A DNA stretch of 64,000 nucleotides, taken from contig BCIO01000002.1 of NCBI GenBank assembly GCA_001599975.1, positions 806,001 through 870,000 on the forward strand, written 5' to 3'. This DNA comes from Cystobasidiopsis lactophilus. Lineage: Eukaryota > Basidiomycota > Agaricostilbomycetes > Agaricostilbales > Chionosphaeraceae. Position numbers and translations under genes: made by a program. Positions 42,427 through 55,318 of this stretch are shown in pieces (within the stretch, counting starts at the first letter, position 1; each line of letters starts with the position of its first letter). Below the pieces are notes generated by a model that was not told the origin of the DNA, searched no databases, and worked only from the letters and a program-made list of their open reading frames with translations.

Positions 42427-43748
42427 ATGCAGAGAATTCTCGTGCCACCTGGACGTCAGGTCCCTCCCATATTGAAGAACGAAGCGTACCGCGAGGCGTG
42501 CGACGCCGAAATCCAGCAGCTGCTCGCCCTCGTCCTCCGCGAGTTCATCCTGCCTTGGTATGGCCAAATCACGCCAGACCGCGCTTTCCTCCACCAAGTG
42601 GCCGCCATTTCGTCAGATGCCATCCGTGCCGTCGAGGCGCGGGTCGAACAAGCGGACCTGGCCGAGTTTGTCTGCAAGGACTTGCCGTTGGTGCTCGAGC
42701 GGCACTACCGCGACTTCCACACGGCGTCTGAGCGTCTAGGGACATCCTCCAGTGGCAACATGGACCTCCCACATCTGTTTCTATCCCTCCAGCCTCACAT
42801 TGCCTTCGACTTGGAGCACACCGACCCCAAGCTGCCCTTTGTGTCTCCTGTCTACATGACCGCTCTGGTCGACGGGGTCCTCAAGCGCGTGCTGCCGCCT
42901 GAAGACTATGCAGCTGAATCGGAGAGGGCAGTGGTCAGAGATGTGGTCATCTATGTCGTGCTCGGCAACCTCTTCACCAAGCTCGCTCACCCATGGTTTA
43001 TTCATCAGCTCATCTTGAAGATCCTCACGCCTAAGAACGACCTGCTTTCTTCCAAGAGTGAGCTGAAGCCTCTGAGCCAGAAGGTGCAAGAGGGTTGGGC
43101 GCGTTTTCGGGCTGTTTACCAGAGAGGCGGCCAGGCGCAACAGGGCTCTCAAGGCTCAAGCCACCTAGCTTTGCCTGCCATTTCACTCGCCTCCACTGTT
43201 TTCAACGCTGCTGGTAGCTTGGTGCTAGTTCAGCTCTTTCTCTTTTGCCAAGTCGTGGCCTCGTTGTTTTCGCCTTTGATAGACCAGTGCGTTGGCCTCT
43301 TCTGTCCCTTGGAAATGGCTTACTTCCCAAGCTCTCAGGTTGATCGTTGGCACTTTCTACGAATACGTTTACAACCCGATGCTCTTGGCCCAACTCCTGT
43401 CCATCACCCAGCAAGCGCTATTCCCAAACGGCCACCCACCGCCTTCAATCCCCGATCCTTCCGCCATAGAACAGCTCGAACTGGCAGATGCAGCGGCCAA
43501 GCTTGTCAACAGTCTCGTTCCTGGTGCGTTGTACCTTTGCATTCCTCTAAGAGCTGAAGTTCATGTATTAATGCTTCCTCCGTCCAGCCTCAGTCAGAGT
43601 GTTCCTGCGTCGCTCGCCTGCACAAGATATTTTGGATCCTCTCAAGACCTGGGAATGCAACTGCCGTTTGATTCTGGCCATCGTGGACGCTGTGGTGGCG
43701 CGGCTGTGGCCCGACATGCTCGTGCCTCCTGTCGACGACTCCAACTAG
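42427..43748 (+). CDS. PXA-domain protein (sorting-nexin-associated)
   Basis: Predicted 401 aa. Seen: the PXA domain from the first residues, LREFILPWYGQIT, AVEARVEQADLAEFVCKDL, HYRDFHTA, HIAFD, YMTALVDGVLKRVLPPEDY and VVIYVVLGNLFTKLAHPWFI, then two hydrophobic stretches, and a C-terminal part LKTWECNCRLILAIVDAVV. In SNX13/14/25 proteins PXA precedes RGS and PX domains; here neither is present, as in fungal PXA-only proteins of the ER or vacuole membrane. Exons: 42427-43286, 43339-43523, 43588-43748. The start is the first in-frame ATG; the frame is open further upstream without a Met, so a short upstream exon is possible. Role, probably organelle contact or lipid transport, is inferred from the family. 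Confidence 0.78.
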
Positions 43749-43959
43749 GCCGCCTCTCGCTCTTGTCTATCCAGGCCATTATTCTGGTCTCACCGACTCA
43801 GCGGTAGACATGGACAGCCTTTCCACTTGATTCGGCATCACCACGTGGTCCTCCGGCCTCGGATCTTCGCATCGTCATCCCAAGCCCTCGCCCTCGCTAG
43901 CTCTTTTCTATTTCGGCCATTTCGTCGCCTCCTTTGTTCGTCCACATCAGCCATCCAGT

Positions 43960-45847
43960 ATGGCAGGCGACACAACAGTTCCACAGGACGGGTCCGCACC
44001 GACCGCCGACAGGGCTGCGCAGGTCGACAATGACGAGAGACAGCCCCTGTTGACTCCTACGGACAACGCAGAAAACAAGGCGGTCTCCAAGCTACCCATG
44101 GATATGATGATTTTGCTGGCGTGGATGCGATTCACTGAGCGTTAGTGGCTTATCACTTATAGCGAGCAAAGTGCCGAGACTCAGATTCAGCCGTTCAGCT
44201 CTGGGATTCACCATCATTATGGCCTATATCAATGCACAGGTTCAGCATGCTGGCTGTCCTATCGAGCGCGTTGGCTTTTATTCCGGCGCTATTGAAAGTC
44301 TGTTTTCGGTGAGCAATGCTCGCAGCCCTCAGCTGGATTCTTGGTCCGGCTAACAAGCATGAACAATCTCACAGCTCACCACAATGCTCGTCCTTGTCCC
44401 AACGGGCCGGCTATCGGACAGAATCGGAAGGAGGAACACGTTGACGGCGTGCTTGCTCGGCAGCGGCATCTTCACCATTCTCTTTGGCTTCAGCGCCCAC
44501 GTTTGGCAAATGTTAGTTCTGAGAGCTTTAGCGGGTACATTTTGCGGTAGTGCTGTCATCATTCGAACTGTGAGGCCTTTCACAGAACTAGATGTGTGAC
44601 CTTGGGAGCTGATTCGGAAGCTTGACACTTCCAAAGCTCTTTGCCGAGTTCAGCGACCGCACCAATCAAGCCCGAGCCTTCTCGTACTTCTCCTTTGCTG
44701 GCAACATTGCTCTGTTTCTGGGGCCGATGCTAGGTCACTTTCCTTTCGCTCAAGGTCGCGCAACGAAGTGCTCACTCAATTTGCGGATCGCAGGCGGCTT
44801 CCTCGCTGAGCCCGCCAAGCTCTATCCTAAAATATTTGGGCGCTTTCAGTTCTTCCACGACTTCCCCTACGCCTTGCCGTCGATCGTTGCGGGATCGCTC
44901 ATCTCAACCTCGGCCTTGCTTTGCGCCCTGTTCCTTCGGGAACCGCCACACAAGGAAGCAAATAACAACAAACTCGCTTTGAAATCCATCTTCAAAGCCA
45001 ACATCGTCCGCATTTTCTGCATTCAGACCCTGGCTTGGCTCATCAGCTTCCCTTATATGGCCTTAAACCCCCTGTGGCTCTACACTCCTGTCCGGATCGG
45101 TGGTTTGGGACTGCCCATCTTTCAGGTCAGTGTCATCGTCGGGATGGCTAGCTTGTGCCAAGCGCTGTGGATGCTGCTCGCAATGCCTCCCTTGGACAAA
45201 AGGCTAGGGACAAGTCGGCTACTGTGAGATGCGCTCGCTTGTCGGACTCAGTGAAATATCGGGTTCTCATCCGTGAGATCTGCAGACAAATTTGCTTTTT
45301 GGTGTGGCCATGGCTTTTTGTTGCCGCGCCTGTGGCAAACTTCTTGGCCACCAAGCACGAGTGGCGAGCGACCTGGGCACTCGTTATTCTTTCAAACAGC
45401 CTTGGTGTGGGAGCCACGATGGGCTTTGCTTGCATAATGCTTTTGACCAACAATTTCGCCACGGCCGGGTCGCTCGCCACCGTCAACGGCATTTCATGTG
45501 AGTACACTCGAGGCTCTAGTGGCTCCAGTCTGAGTCTTTCCCGCTCTACAGTAACCATCACGCTGTTCATAAGGTATGCACCGACCTGACTTTAGTGGCG
45601 TGAGTCTTAAATGGAGAGCAGGACTCTCACACCGTTCGCCGCCACCGCGACATTCGCCGCCGGGATCAAAATAGGGTAAGGCTAGGGCCATGTTCTTTGC
45701 ACTCGGTCGCAACTCATCCGAATTGCTAGGGTCAACTACTTGGCGTGGTACATTTTGGTGGCGCTGTCGCTGGTTGGCGCCGCCACGGTGCCCTTTCTGA
45801 TACCCAAAGATGATGCCGGAAAGGCAAAAGATGCAGCAGTTGCCTGA
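43960..45847 (+). CDS. Major facilitator superfamily transporter
   Basis: Predicted 472 aa, about 12 membrane segments. Seen: hydrophilic N-terminus ending QPLLTP, TM1 start FTEPLGFTIIMAYINAQV, MFS motif A as GRLSDRIGRR after TM2, RTNQARAFSYFSFAGNIAL, LGGFLAEPAKLYP in the region of motif C, and the second half with QALWMLLAMPPLDKRLGT and TVNGIS. The pattern fits the fungal group related to plant ZIFL proteins (DHA1-like); substrate unknown. Exons: 43960-44140, 44199-44308, 44375-44569, 44637-44733, 44794-45223, 45286-45497, 45552-45573 (22 nt), 45622-45675, 45730-45847. The 22-nt exon and its neighbours were set by phase. It converges with ARO1, 147 bp from stop to stop. Confidence 0.85.
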
Positions 45848-45994
45848 GTGCAAATGTAGCTTGCATTCAGCACTTTGCGTCCCTCGCTGGGCATGCCCGT
45901 CACGAGTCCAATTAAACCAATCACCCGCCCCAGCTCACTACGCCTTCAAGACCGCATTTGCTATCGTGGCTTTCGGCGCGTCTGTGAGAATGGA

Positions 45995-48900
45995 TCAGCT
46001 TTCGATGTCGCTGGCAAGAGAAGGGCTCTTGAGCTGACCTCGCCCTGTCCAGAGCTTGAGCTGCGCATAGCCCTGTTCCAGCAACACCTCGATGCCCTCG
46101 CAGGTGGCCCATTCGGGTTTCCCTTCTGCCATTGCCAACAAAGGCGTGCGACGGACCTTCATGGCCATGTCGACCAGCACGCCACCTGCCTTTCTCGCGA
46201 TGATCTGCTCAGTGAGCTGCACACCGGCTGAAGGGTTGGGCATGGCGGCGGAAGACTGGCCATCCGCCGGGATAGTGGCGACGACAACTGCCGGCGGAAC
46301 TGAGAGCTCGTCGAAAGAGGTGATGACGCGGATGTTATAGTTGGCTGGCAGGGCAGAGGCCACCTTGTCGGCGTTCTCCTTCGTCCGGTTGAAGAGGAAG
46401 ATGGTGGAAAGACCCAGAGCATGCAAAGCGTAGAGAGCGGCTCGCGATGTGCCGCCTGCCCCGATGACCAAACCGGCGGCGCCCTTGCCGAGTGGTGCAG
46501 CGGCACTCTGCAGCACCACATTGCGGATACCAATCCAATCGGTGTTGTCTCCCCGCAGCGTTCGCGTGCCGTCTGAGCCAACCACAGGGATGACCGTGTT
46601 CACAGCGCCGATAGCTTGCGCGTGGGGTGAAAGGGAGTCGAGGTGGGCCATCACATCGATCTTGAATGGGATGGTGACCGAAGCGCCTCCAAAAGTGTCA
46701 GAGTGGATGAGGTCGAGGCACGATTGGTCGAAAGACGTGGTCTCGTGGAGAGAGTAGCGATGCGGCAAGGCCAGCTTGGCGAACGCTGTGTTGTGGAGGA
46801 GAGGGGATTTGGACGCGGCGATGGGAAAGCCGAAGAGGTGGAATTCTTTTGCAGGAAGCTGGCCAATGAGGTGCAGAGCGGCTTGCACTTGCGAAAAGGT
46901 CAGCTGGCCAGGCGCCGAAGCGGCCATGAGTGGGTGGGTGATGGGAGAAAAGACGGGATTTAAGACCCGAGAGAGCTGGCCCGGCGTACCCATATTGAGG
47001 GTGATGAGGGGCTTTTGCTGGACAAGAGGCTGGCTCCGGAACTGCATCATGGCGACGTTGTCGTCTAATGACCCAGCTTTCGCGACTATCTTGACGATGT
47101 CGCCAAACTTGCTGCACAGCTTAAAGGTGTCCAAAGCGGTCGAGCTGTTCCATTTGAAACGCCCCGACCAATCGTGCGATGATGCAATGATTTGCGCGTT
47201 GCCTTTGCTCTGCACAAGCTGCTGGACGAGGTGGGCAGGCTTGTCGGACTCGAGGTCGATGTACTCGCAGCCCCAGCGCAGACCGGCATCCAAAAGTTGA
47301 AAGTACTCTGGAAGAGCCGCGTCGGGAAAGAAGCCCCCCTGCGACTTAGTTCGCACGGTGAAAATGACAGGCAAGGAAGAGGTTTTGCGGAGGGCGGCTA
47401 GTTGTTGTCCAACGTAGTTGAGCGGCGGGATGCGGGCTTCTGTTGGTGTTTTGCCGTCCGGGGAGAGCAAATCCACCCGGAGCTCGATGGCATCGGCGCC
47501 GGTGGTGACCTCACTGAGGTGCGAAAGAACCGACGTGAGGTCAGGGAAGGTCAAGGCAACAAAATAGGTCCGGCCGCTCTTCAGATCGCACAGGTTGAGA
47601 TTGCGTGAAGTGATGTAGTCGAAGAAGCGACCAATAGAGAGTTTGCTCTGCCGCAGCTGCTCGGCGCTAGGTGTCTTCAGCAGTTCTGCTTGGGATGCCG
47701 CAGATGCCTCCGCCTTCCAGCCAGTGTGGCTGATAAAGTCGTAACCGGTGCAGGACGCCAATAGCGGAACCCGCCTCTTAGCCACCGCCTCGATGGACTC
47801 GCCGTAAGCCGGCCGACCCGTCTCGATGTCGAGGTAGGCCAGAACTTCGTCCAAGTCCCGGACCACGTTCACCACTGGCCCTTCTGACCGCGAATACTCT
47901 TGCAGCAAGGCGAGAGCCTCGGGCGTCTCAATGATGCCGCCGCCAAGGGCGATGATATGCTCGGTGCCGCAAGTGGCGATGAGGTCCTTGAAGTAGGCAA
48001 GCTCCTGTTTGCGGAACTCTGGCCAACCGTGCTGGGCCACAAATTCGCGCACGCCGCACTGTGCCTTCTCTTCAAAGTAAACATCCGCGTCCAAGAACGT
48101 CCAGCCGAGCAGGTTGGCGGCAATCTGGCCGGTGAACGTCTTGCCAGAGCCGCGCATCCCAACCAAGAAGACACTGGCCGAGGCATCTTTGGCAGACCGC
48201 ATGGCGCTAGCCGATGTCGATGGGGCGGAGGGGACCACACCAGTGACTTTGACGCCGAGCCGACGATGAAGATCATCCCACCAGCTAGGCCACGTCTTCT
48301 CGACACATCGACGCTCGGTGATGACGGCGCCTGGGCCGCCCGTAGCTGAGGCGAGTACACTGAACGCCATGGCAACTCGGTGGTCGTCGTAGCAATGGAC
48401 GCTGGCGCCCGCCTTGAGCGCTTCCGGTTTCCGCCCGACGATCTCCAATCCGGTCGGCAGTTCCTTGGTCTCCACTCCAAACAGAGCCAGCTGCGTCATC
48501 ATCGCCTCAATGCGATTGCACTCCTTGACCCGCTGGTTGGCGATGCCGGTAATGCGGGTGGTGTTCGACGAGGAAGAAGTGGCGACGGCAGCCAAAGCCG
48601 ATGCTGTAAGGAAGGCATCTGTCATGGGCTCCATGTCAATTTCCGGAAGTGGGCGGAGCTGGCCAGGCGCTGGACCCGTGACTGTGGTGGAGGTGGCCGT
48701 CTGCTTGACGGCGCAGCCCATAGGCTCCAAAACGTCCTTCGCAAACTTGGCATCGCCTTGCAAAGAAGCAGAACCGATGTTGGTGAGAGTGCAGGTGGTG
48801 CCGGTGATGGCCGCCAAAGCTAGGGGGTAGGTGGCGCTGGACGCGTCGGATTCGATGGCGTAAGACTTGGGGTTTCGATAGGCACCCTTTGGAATGCGAT

Positions 48901-50999
48901 ATGCGTCCAAAAGTTTGCCAGAGGCGTTGGAGAGGCGCTCGACCTTGATGCCAAAGGTCTCCATCATGGCGCAGGTCATGTCAATGTAGGGCTGCGAGAT
49001 GACTTCACCGCCAACCAGCTCGAGCAGGACTTCTTCCTTCGCATAGGGCGCCGAGATCAAGATGGAAGAGACGTATTGGGAGGAGATGGAAGCGGCCAGG
49101 CTGATCTTGCCGCCTTTGAGGCCGGTGGAGCCAATGGATAGTGGCAAGCAACCCTTGCTTTCAAGAAAGTCAATTTCGGCGCCGTTGCTGACCAAAGCTT
49201 CAACCAAAGGACCAATCGGGCGCTCCTTCATGCGCTTGTTGCCAGTGATCACCGTCTTGGCGGCGTCCGGCGAGCCAACCAGAGTGCAGACGGTGGTCAA
49301 GAAGCGCGCTGCGGTGCCCGCGTTGCCGAGGTAAATTTCTTTGCTGGATGGCTGTGGGCAAGAGAATGCAGGTCAAAATAATCAACAGAGGCCATTTTTC
49401 TGGAGCTCGCCGACCCACCGAAAGCTTGCCGCCACCGCCTTCGACCACCAGCGTCTCGCCGTTGTCTTCCCACGAGAACTTGGCGCCCTGGAGACTTTGA
49501 AGTGCAGAAATCATGACTTGGGTGTCGTCCGAGTGCAAAAGGTTGGTCATGCGGCAGGTGCCTTGAGCGAGGGCAGCGAGCAGCATGGCCCGATTGGAGA
49601 TGGACTTGGAGCCAGGGGTGGACATTTCAACCGTCGTGGAAGCTGGCAAGCTGGCGGGGTAGACTTGCATGGCGGGCGAAAGCACGAGCGAGATGATGTC
49701 GTCTTCGACCGCCGTCGCCTTCTCTTCGTAGCACTTGCCGATGCGGGACAGTAACACGACCTTCTTCTTGTTGCCCGCGTTCTTCTTGTCCACGCTCATG
49801 ACGTCCAACAGCCGGGGAACGGTGAGGTCCAGGGCGGTAGGGCAGTTTGTGATTTTCGGGTCGGAGAGGGTGATGGGCAGGCCGTGCGACTTGAGGCAGC
49901 GGGTGAGGCGGCCAACAGCAGCGTTGCCCAGAACGCCCAAATGTCTCGCCACTTCCGCCTCCAGCACCATGCCAATGCTCACGCACTCGCCGTGCAGCAC
50001 ATGAGGGGTGACCACAGCTTCGATGGCGTGCCCGATCGTGTGCCCAAAGTTGACCAGGTTGCGCAGACCGGTCTCCTTCTCGTCTTTGGTGACAATGTAG
50101 GCTTTGACGGCCACGGAGCTCTTGATGACAGAGAGCAAAAGCTTTTGAGCTTCGGTGCGGGTGGCCAGGGTTTGGCCTTCTTTGGTCGCGCTGGACTTGG
50201 AGTGCAAGACAGCTGAGCGAATCTGCTCGACACCAGACTCCAGGTCGTCAAAGCTGTCTGCGTCCCAAATGGCGGCAGTCTGTGGGGAATAATCTGAGGG
50301 CTTAGCTTCTCTCCCTTTGAGAGCAGCTTATGTAGGGTCGACACCCACCTTGATGACTTCGGCCATACCGTTGACAAACTCTCGTTCGGGAAGGGTCTCC
50401 AGCAGGGCGGCGTCGATGAAAGTGTATTGCGGCTGGCTGAAGGCACCAATCAAGTTCTTGCCCAGCGGGACATCAATGGCCGTCTGAGCCGAACAAACCA
50501 CCAGATCAGCGTCTGCAGAACACTGATGACGAAGGGGGCAGAACGGCACCTTTCCGCCGACCGCAGAGTCGACCATGGAGAGCAAAGTGGTAGGGATCTG
50601 AACGTAGCGGACGCCTCGCATAAAAGTGGCGGCCACGAAGCCAGTCAGGTCGCCCACGACGCCGCCGCCCAAGGCCAAGATGACCATGTCCCTGGTGCAG
50701 CGCTGGGCGAGCAGGTAGTCCTCCACCTCCGCCTTGCCCTCCCTCGACTTTGACCCTTCGCCCGGAGCCACGGCGTAGCTGATCACCCGGCTGTCCTTGC
50801 CCTGCTTCTTGACCTCGGCTTGCAGAGCGGCGAGCAGGTCGGAGAGGAACAGCTTGGCAATCGCCGTGTCGGTCACGACCGCATAAACGCTCGACGGCAG
50901 CGTCTCGACCACCGTTTGCGCGATGAACGGCAGCAGGTGGAAGCCCAGAGCGATCGCCTTGTCCTTGCCCAGGATAGGCACCCACTCGACGTCGGCCAT
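45995..50999 (-). CDS. ARO1: Pentafunctional AROM polypeptide
   Basis: Predicted 1,600 aa, close to the usual AROM length. It catalyses steps 2-6 of the shikimate pathway to EPSP. Domains in order: 3-dehydroquinate synthase ([48 protein letters not shown]), EPSP synthase ([35 protein letters not shown]), shikimate kinase ([12 protein letters not shown], about residue 870), type I dehydroquinase (EYIDLES, ASSHDW, the Schiff-base lysine region DIVKIVAKA) and shikimate dehydrogenase ([28 protein letters not shown]). All five look intact. Exons in gene order: 50999-50550, 50483-50349, 50279-49419, 49351-45995; phase-0 introns of 66-69 nt, all within the first third. Confidence 0.97.
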
Positions 51000-51154
51000 C
51001 CTGTTCTTGACTTGACGCAAGTTGTTGTTGACTCCAAAAAAAATTTGGGCGCCAGCAAATGCGCTGTGCTTGGGACGGCGTCCTCGACAATTGGGTTGCT
51101 AGGGAGTTGTACAAGGATCATAGTCTCATGCGTGCAGGGTTAACAATGCAAAAG

Positions 51155-53130
51155 TCACTGGGAGCGCTTGGTGTCTTCCGAGTCAAGCTGGCCATTCAGC
51201 AGATCCATCTCCTGCTCGACCTGCTCTGTCCGCTCGTCGTCCTCTCGTAGCCGCTCGTCAAAGTGTTCAATGGGCGATGCCAACTCTTGGTGCTTCTTGT
51301 GCACCCGCCCATCGTCCGAACCATCCTCGTCAGAGTCGGACAGGTCGCCATCTCCGACCAACGTGTGCTGCGTGCTGTCGAAGATGACCTCGCCCGCGCT
51401 CTCGCTCGCCGGGTTGTACATTGGCAGCCGGGACAGGTGGATCTCGGATTGGGCGGCGCTCGGTTGGTGGTAGGCGAAGCCGTTCGGCGTGTCCTTGGGC
51501 ACCTCTGGGCTGCCCTGAAGCGAGGTCGACTCGCGGAATTTGAGATAGTTGTATAGCGCGATGCCTGTGAAGCGGGTACGTCAGGGACTAGACGAGATTG
51601 TCATGTACGGGCGCCAGCTCACCTAGCAAAGCGATGACAAGGCCGCTGATGTTGATGGGCGTCAACTCGTCGTGGAAGATGGTGGTGGACACAAAGATCG
51701 TCGAGACCTCCTTGAAGATGCCGGCCACAGATCTGCGAGAGAGGCCTTAGAAGAAGAGATCATTGCTATGCAATAAGGTAGAAGGTCACTTGCAATGTCA
51801 CCACCGAAGTCCGCTGAATTAATCTGTGCATGTCCACGAAAGGTTTAGCTTGATCACTTGAAATGGAGGCCCAAACACGCACGCAAACTCGCTGGTGGTC
51901 ATGAAGAAAGCCAGGGCTCCGGGCATGGTGATGAGCGTGGCGGTCTTGAGGGTTTGGCCGATGCCGTCCCAGAACTTGTCCTGGGCGAAGATGGCGGTCG
52001 GCCCTTCTATCGCGAAGGAACAGATGCACAGCGTGGCGGCCATGACGGGCGCGAGCCAGAACAGGGTGGCGAACGGGTTGTTGAGGCCCATGGTCTCCTT
52101 GTCGAGCAGCTTTTGGGTCAAGGCCCACCGAAGACCGCCCATTGCCGAGGCCATGAGGACCTCTGTCATTCCTAGGAAGTGGAACTGGGTCTCGCCGGAC
52201 ACCATGAGGACCAGCCCGACGGTGATGATGGCGATAATGCCGACGAGGCGCCAGGTGGGCCGCTCGAGCTTGAATAAGAAGGCGAATAAGAGAACAAAGC
52301 CCAGGGACGAGGACTTGCACATGGCTGTGTACCAACGGTCAAACGTAAGACCTAGTATGTCTGAAGGCCCGCCGAAACGCACTGTAGAAGGAGAGGGTGA
52401 TGGTCTTGAGGGAGAGGTTGGAGAGGCCAATGTCGAGGCCCGTTGCCACGCCACACGGCCCGGCTTTTGTTCTGTGGGGTAGCATCGAGAGAAAGCGCAT
52501 GAGATGGGCAGGTCTCATATGATGTAGGAACACAGACACTCACACATAGTCGCGCGCATTGGCTTCCGCCTTTGGCCTGAACTTTGGCACGAGGGAGAGG
52601 ACCAAGCCGGAGAGGATGAACTGGATGATCATGTGGAAGGTGGTGACGAAGAGTGGGTAGCCAAAGTTGTAGTGCTGCGGCGAGAACATCCATTTGTCTG
52701 CAGGCACACGCTTCAGCACGTTTGAACCCGTGGCGGCAGCTGGGACCCACTGTATACGCTGAGCAGCGTCGAGAAGAAGTACCTATGATGTTGCGTGAGC
52801 TGGATGCCCGGCGAAGTGCGATGGGAGCGCAGAGCAGACAACTCACCAGGACGCAATGAAGAAGACGTTGACTGCGGCCCTGCGCCAGTATCGCCGGCTC
52901 TTCTCGCGCTTGATTTGGCTCGTGTCCGTGGGCAGGTAGTCCGTGCTCGGTCGATTCCGCGTGCTGAACTGGAACGGCGGCGGGCTCTTCAGGGCGTCTT
53001 GGGGCGAGTGCGCCGGCTGCTCTGGGTCCGGCGTCTTATCCAGCTCCCGGTCGATGAACGTCTGGTCGTCCTCCATCCCACGCGCCGCTCGCTCATCCTC
53101 GGCTATCAGCTGCTGTGCAGCCAGGCTCAT
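51155..53130 (-). CDS. TPT-family nucleotide-sugar/triose-phosphate transporter
   Basis: Predicted 516 aa, ten hydrophobic segments expected. Seen: YNKWMF at the first membrane helix, [69 protein letters not shown] and [20 protein letters not shown], which is the SLC35C2/Ymd8-like branch; Golgi or ER location is inferred. Both tails are hydrophilic and acidic. Exons in gene order: 53130-52847, 52782-52751, 52697-52544, 52471-52383, 52324-51883, 51823-51794, 51732-51623, 51564-51155. Exons of 32 and 30 nt occur. The intron starting at 51793 only works with a GC donor (GCAAGT): no GT donor there gives the right phase, and it rebuilds [11 protein letters not shown] exactly. Substrate unknown. 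Confidence 0.9.
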
Positions 53131-53396
53131 TCGAGCAGCTCCTCAATTCGTCGGTGCAGCCCAGGATCGCGTCGCCCAAAACAATCCGCGCTTCATGCAT
53201 GTCATCTCACGAGTGGTCCCCCCTTGGCCCTAGAACTTTGAACTCCACACTGTACCCTGCATATGGAAGAGTCTCCCCTTGTTGTCCTTCCCAAAAACCC
53301 TCCGTAACCTGAGCGCAGCATGAGATGGTCACATGGTGGCCCATCGATCAACCTGCAGCCAGTCTTCGTCAGGTTCAGCACCAAACCAAGTCTGAT
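53131..53396. other. Intergenic, transporter promoter
   Basis: Short region with no gene. A GTAAGT overlaps the stop of the next gene, so a small 3' extension of that gene into this stretch is possible. Confidence 0.35.
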
Positions 53397-54654
53397 CTAC
53401 TTACGGCTCCATACCAAGTTGAAGTGAACACCAAAACGAGCTCCGACACGTCGAGCGAATTCCTGACAAACGTCGCAAGGTTGAAAATTGGTGAGGATGG
53501 TGAAATTGGCCCGGCGAAGCGGAGCCGGTGTAGCTTGCGAAAGGGCGCAAAGACGTTGTTTGAATGACCAAGACGAGCTGTCTTTACTTCGATCCGGTTC
53601 GCTTTCCTCCACCTCCCACGGTAGAATACGGTGCAATTCCAGCCATTCGACGACAACATGAACTTCGGCATGGCTGGCGTAGTAGGAACCAGGTTCACCG
53701 CGGTCCCTGTCATCTTTGGGGCCGGTGGGTTCATAAGAAGGGAAAAGGCTTGTCGTCGACGTCTTGTAAAATCGAGAAAAATTGGTGGCAAAGTCTTGTG
53801 CTGCTCGGAATCCTTTGAATGGAGCGACTCTTATGACGTTCGGATTGTCATGAGTAACGCCACGATCTGTAAAGCTGAATTGGCCGCTAGTTGCCGCAAT
53901 GAACTCGCCGCGATTGTCGCCCACCCAAACCGCCAGCGCTTTCTTGCGATTCTTCATTTTGAAGCCCTCTTCGATTGAAGCAGCACGCAAATGTAGTGGT
54001 CCATCATTCTGATCACGCTCCAACAATTGAACGGAGGCTGGAAAACTAGCCGGAGGAGGATGAATAACGGTGATGCCGCGAACACGAAGGCTTAAGCCAG
54101 CCAATCCTTGATTCAGGTCGCCGACTTGATTTGCTCCAGTAGCACTTCAGGTACCTGTCAGATTGATTTCTGCAGACACAGCTAACCTCTCACCCGTGCG
54201 CGAGAAGCTGTTCAGCAGAAGCGATGTCCCGCTCGTTTCTGTTTGGATCATAGAAATACGGTGGGTCGGACTTTCGGATGCGAAATGTATCGGACCATTT
54301 GATCGCATATTTGCCTCGTTTGCAGCCAGAATCATGAGAGCGCTCCTCGTTCGTTGGGTCTTCGAAAGGCCCGAAAGAGGCGCCAAGCTCCACTCCGCAA
54401 CTGCCGCACTCCCACCGCTTGTTTGCCTCGCCGTCAAAATCGACGTCGCAGGGATATCTTGCTTGGCAAGCTTTGTCTGTACATGTCCATAGACATGCTG
54501 GTTGAGGAAGGGGGTGCCGGTGCAGTCTTTGAGAGCAGGCGAAAGGGCACACTACAACAATAGCGTCACAAGTGTATAAGACAACAGGGCCGGCTTGAAG
54601 ACCTGCGGATGCTCCATGGGCAAAAGTAGACAGAGTGTCAGCCAGAAGCCTCAC
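53397..54654 (-). CDS. Cytidine-deaminase-like protein with N-terminal zinc-ribbon region (5' end unresolved)
   Basis: Two exons are supported: 54654(or higher)-54194 and 54144-53397, joined by a 49-nt phase-2 intron. The C-terminal part has the deaminase-fold zinc site: SHAEVHVVVEWLE (H-A-E) and, about 70 residues later, NFQPCDVCQEFARR (P-C-x2-C). No class-specific motif told me CDA, dCMP deaminase, ADAR/Tad or toxin-type; substrate unknown. The N-terminal part has LWTCTDKACQARYPC and RWECGSCGVEL, whose W-x-C-x2-C and following hydrophobic residue resemble the finger modules at 23163-26583. No in-frame ATG exists in either exon, so a start exon lies upstream of 54654. The C-terminus may be extended by splicing from a GTAAGT that overlaps the stop. 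Confidence 0.55.
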
Positions 54655-55318
54655 GGGACATGCTCGAAGTGCAAGGTAGTCCAGTCGTTGACGGATGGTC
54701 GAAGAAAGCCACTGTATTAACTGCCCGCTGAACAGACTCTGCCGTCGTACTCAGGATCACAAGAGAAACAAGGAACCATGCGGCCAGACTTTGGCAGCGC
54801 CGAGAACTGAAATGCCCGACACCGCAGCGGCCTCTGGCACAATGAGTCCCAGGTGACTGCGGCAAGTATAAATTATGTGGTGTATTGAGGCTTCAAAGGG
54901 ACATTCAAAGCTAAGAGCCTGAGTAGCAAAAGCCACGTTGCTTTGAGCATTTGCCAGTGCGCCACAGCCTGCGAGCGAGCAAAACGATTCGGATGCCTTC
55001 AGAACTTGAAGGTAGCAGCAGTGCTGGTTCTCCGACTCAACCTCGTGGCGTAAAAGGAGAAGAACGATGACTACAATACAAGGAAAGAAGAATTTTGAGG
55101 CAGCACTCTCAGAAGCTGCACCACCACTCCCTCTGCGCACTCGGAGCTCCGCCCCAAAGTCCATTTCACATGGGTTGCTCAATAAGAGCCAACTCAGCTA
55201 GCGTTCGGGGACGACAGTCAGCTGTGGAGAAAGCGTGGCTAGCATTGCTGGTGCTCGAAAGCGGCCCCAACCTCTCTTCTCAAGCTCGGACCATCTCCGA
55301 ATTTTTGTCCGTGGCAAA
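54655..55318. other. Intergenic; probable 5' exon(s) of the deaminase-like gene
   Basis: A 141-codon minus-strand frame (54757-55182) has a hydrophobic stretch (FFFPCIVVIVLLLL) and several Cys, and could supply the missing start of the deaminase-like gene, but I could not find a convincing junction. The plus-strand dehydrogenase promoter is also here. Confidence 0.3.
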
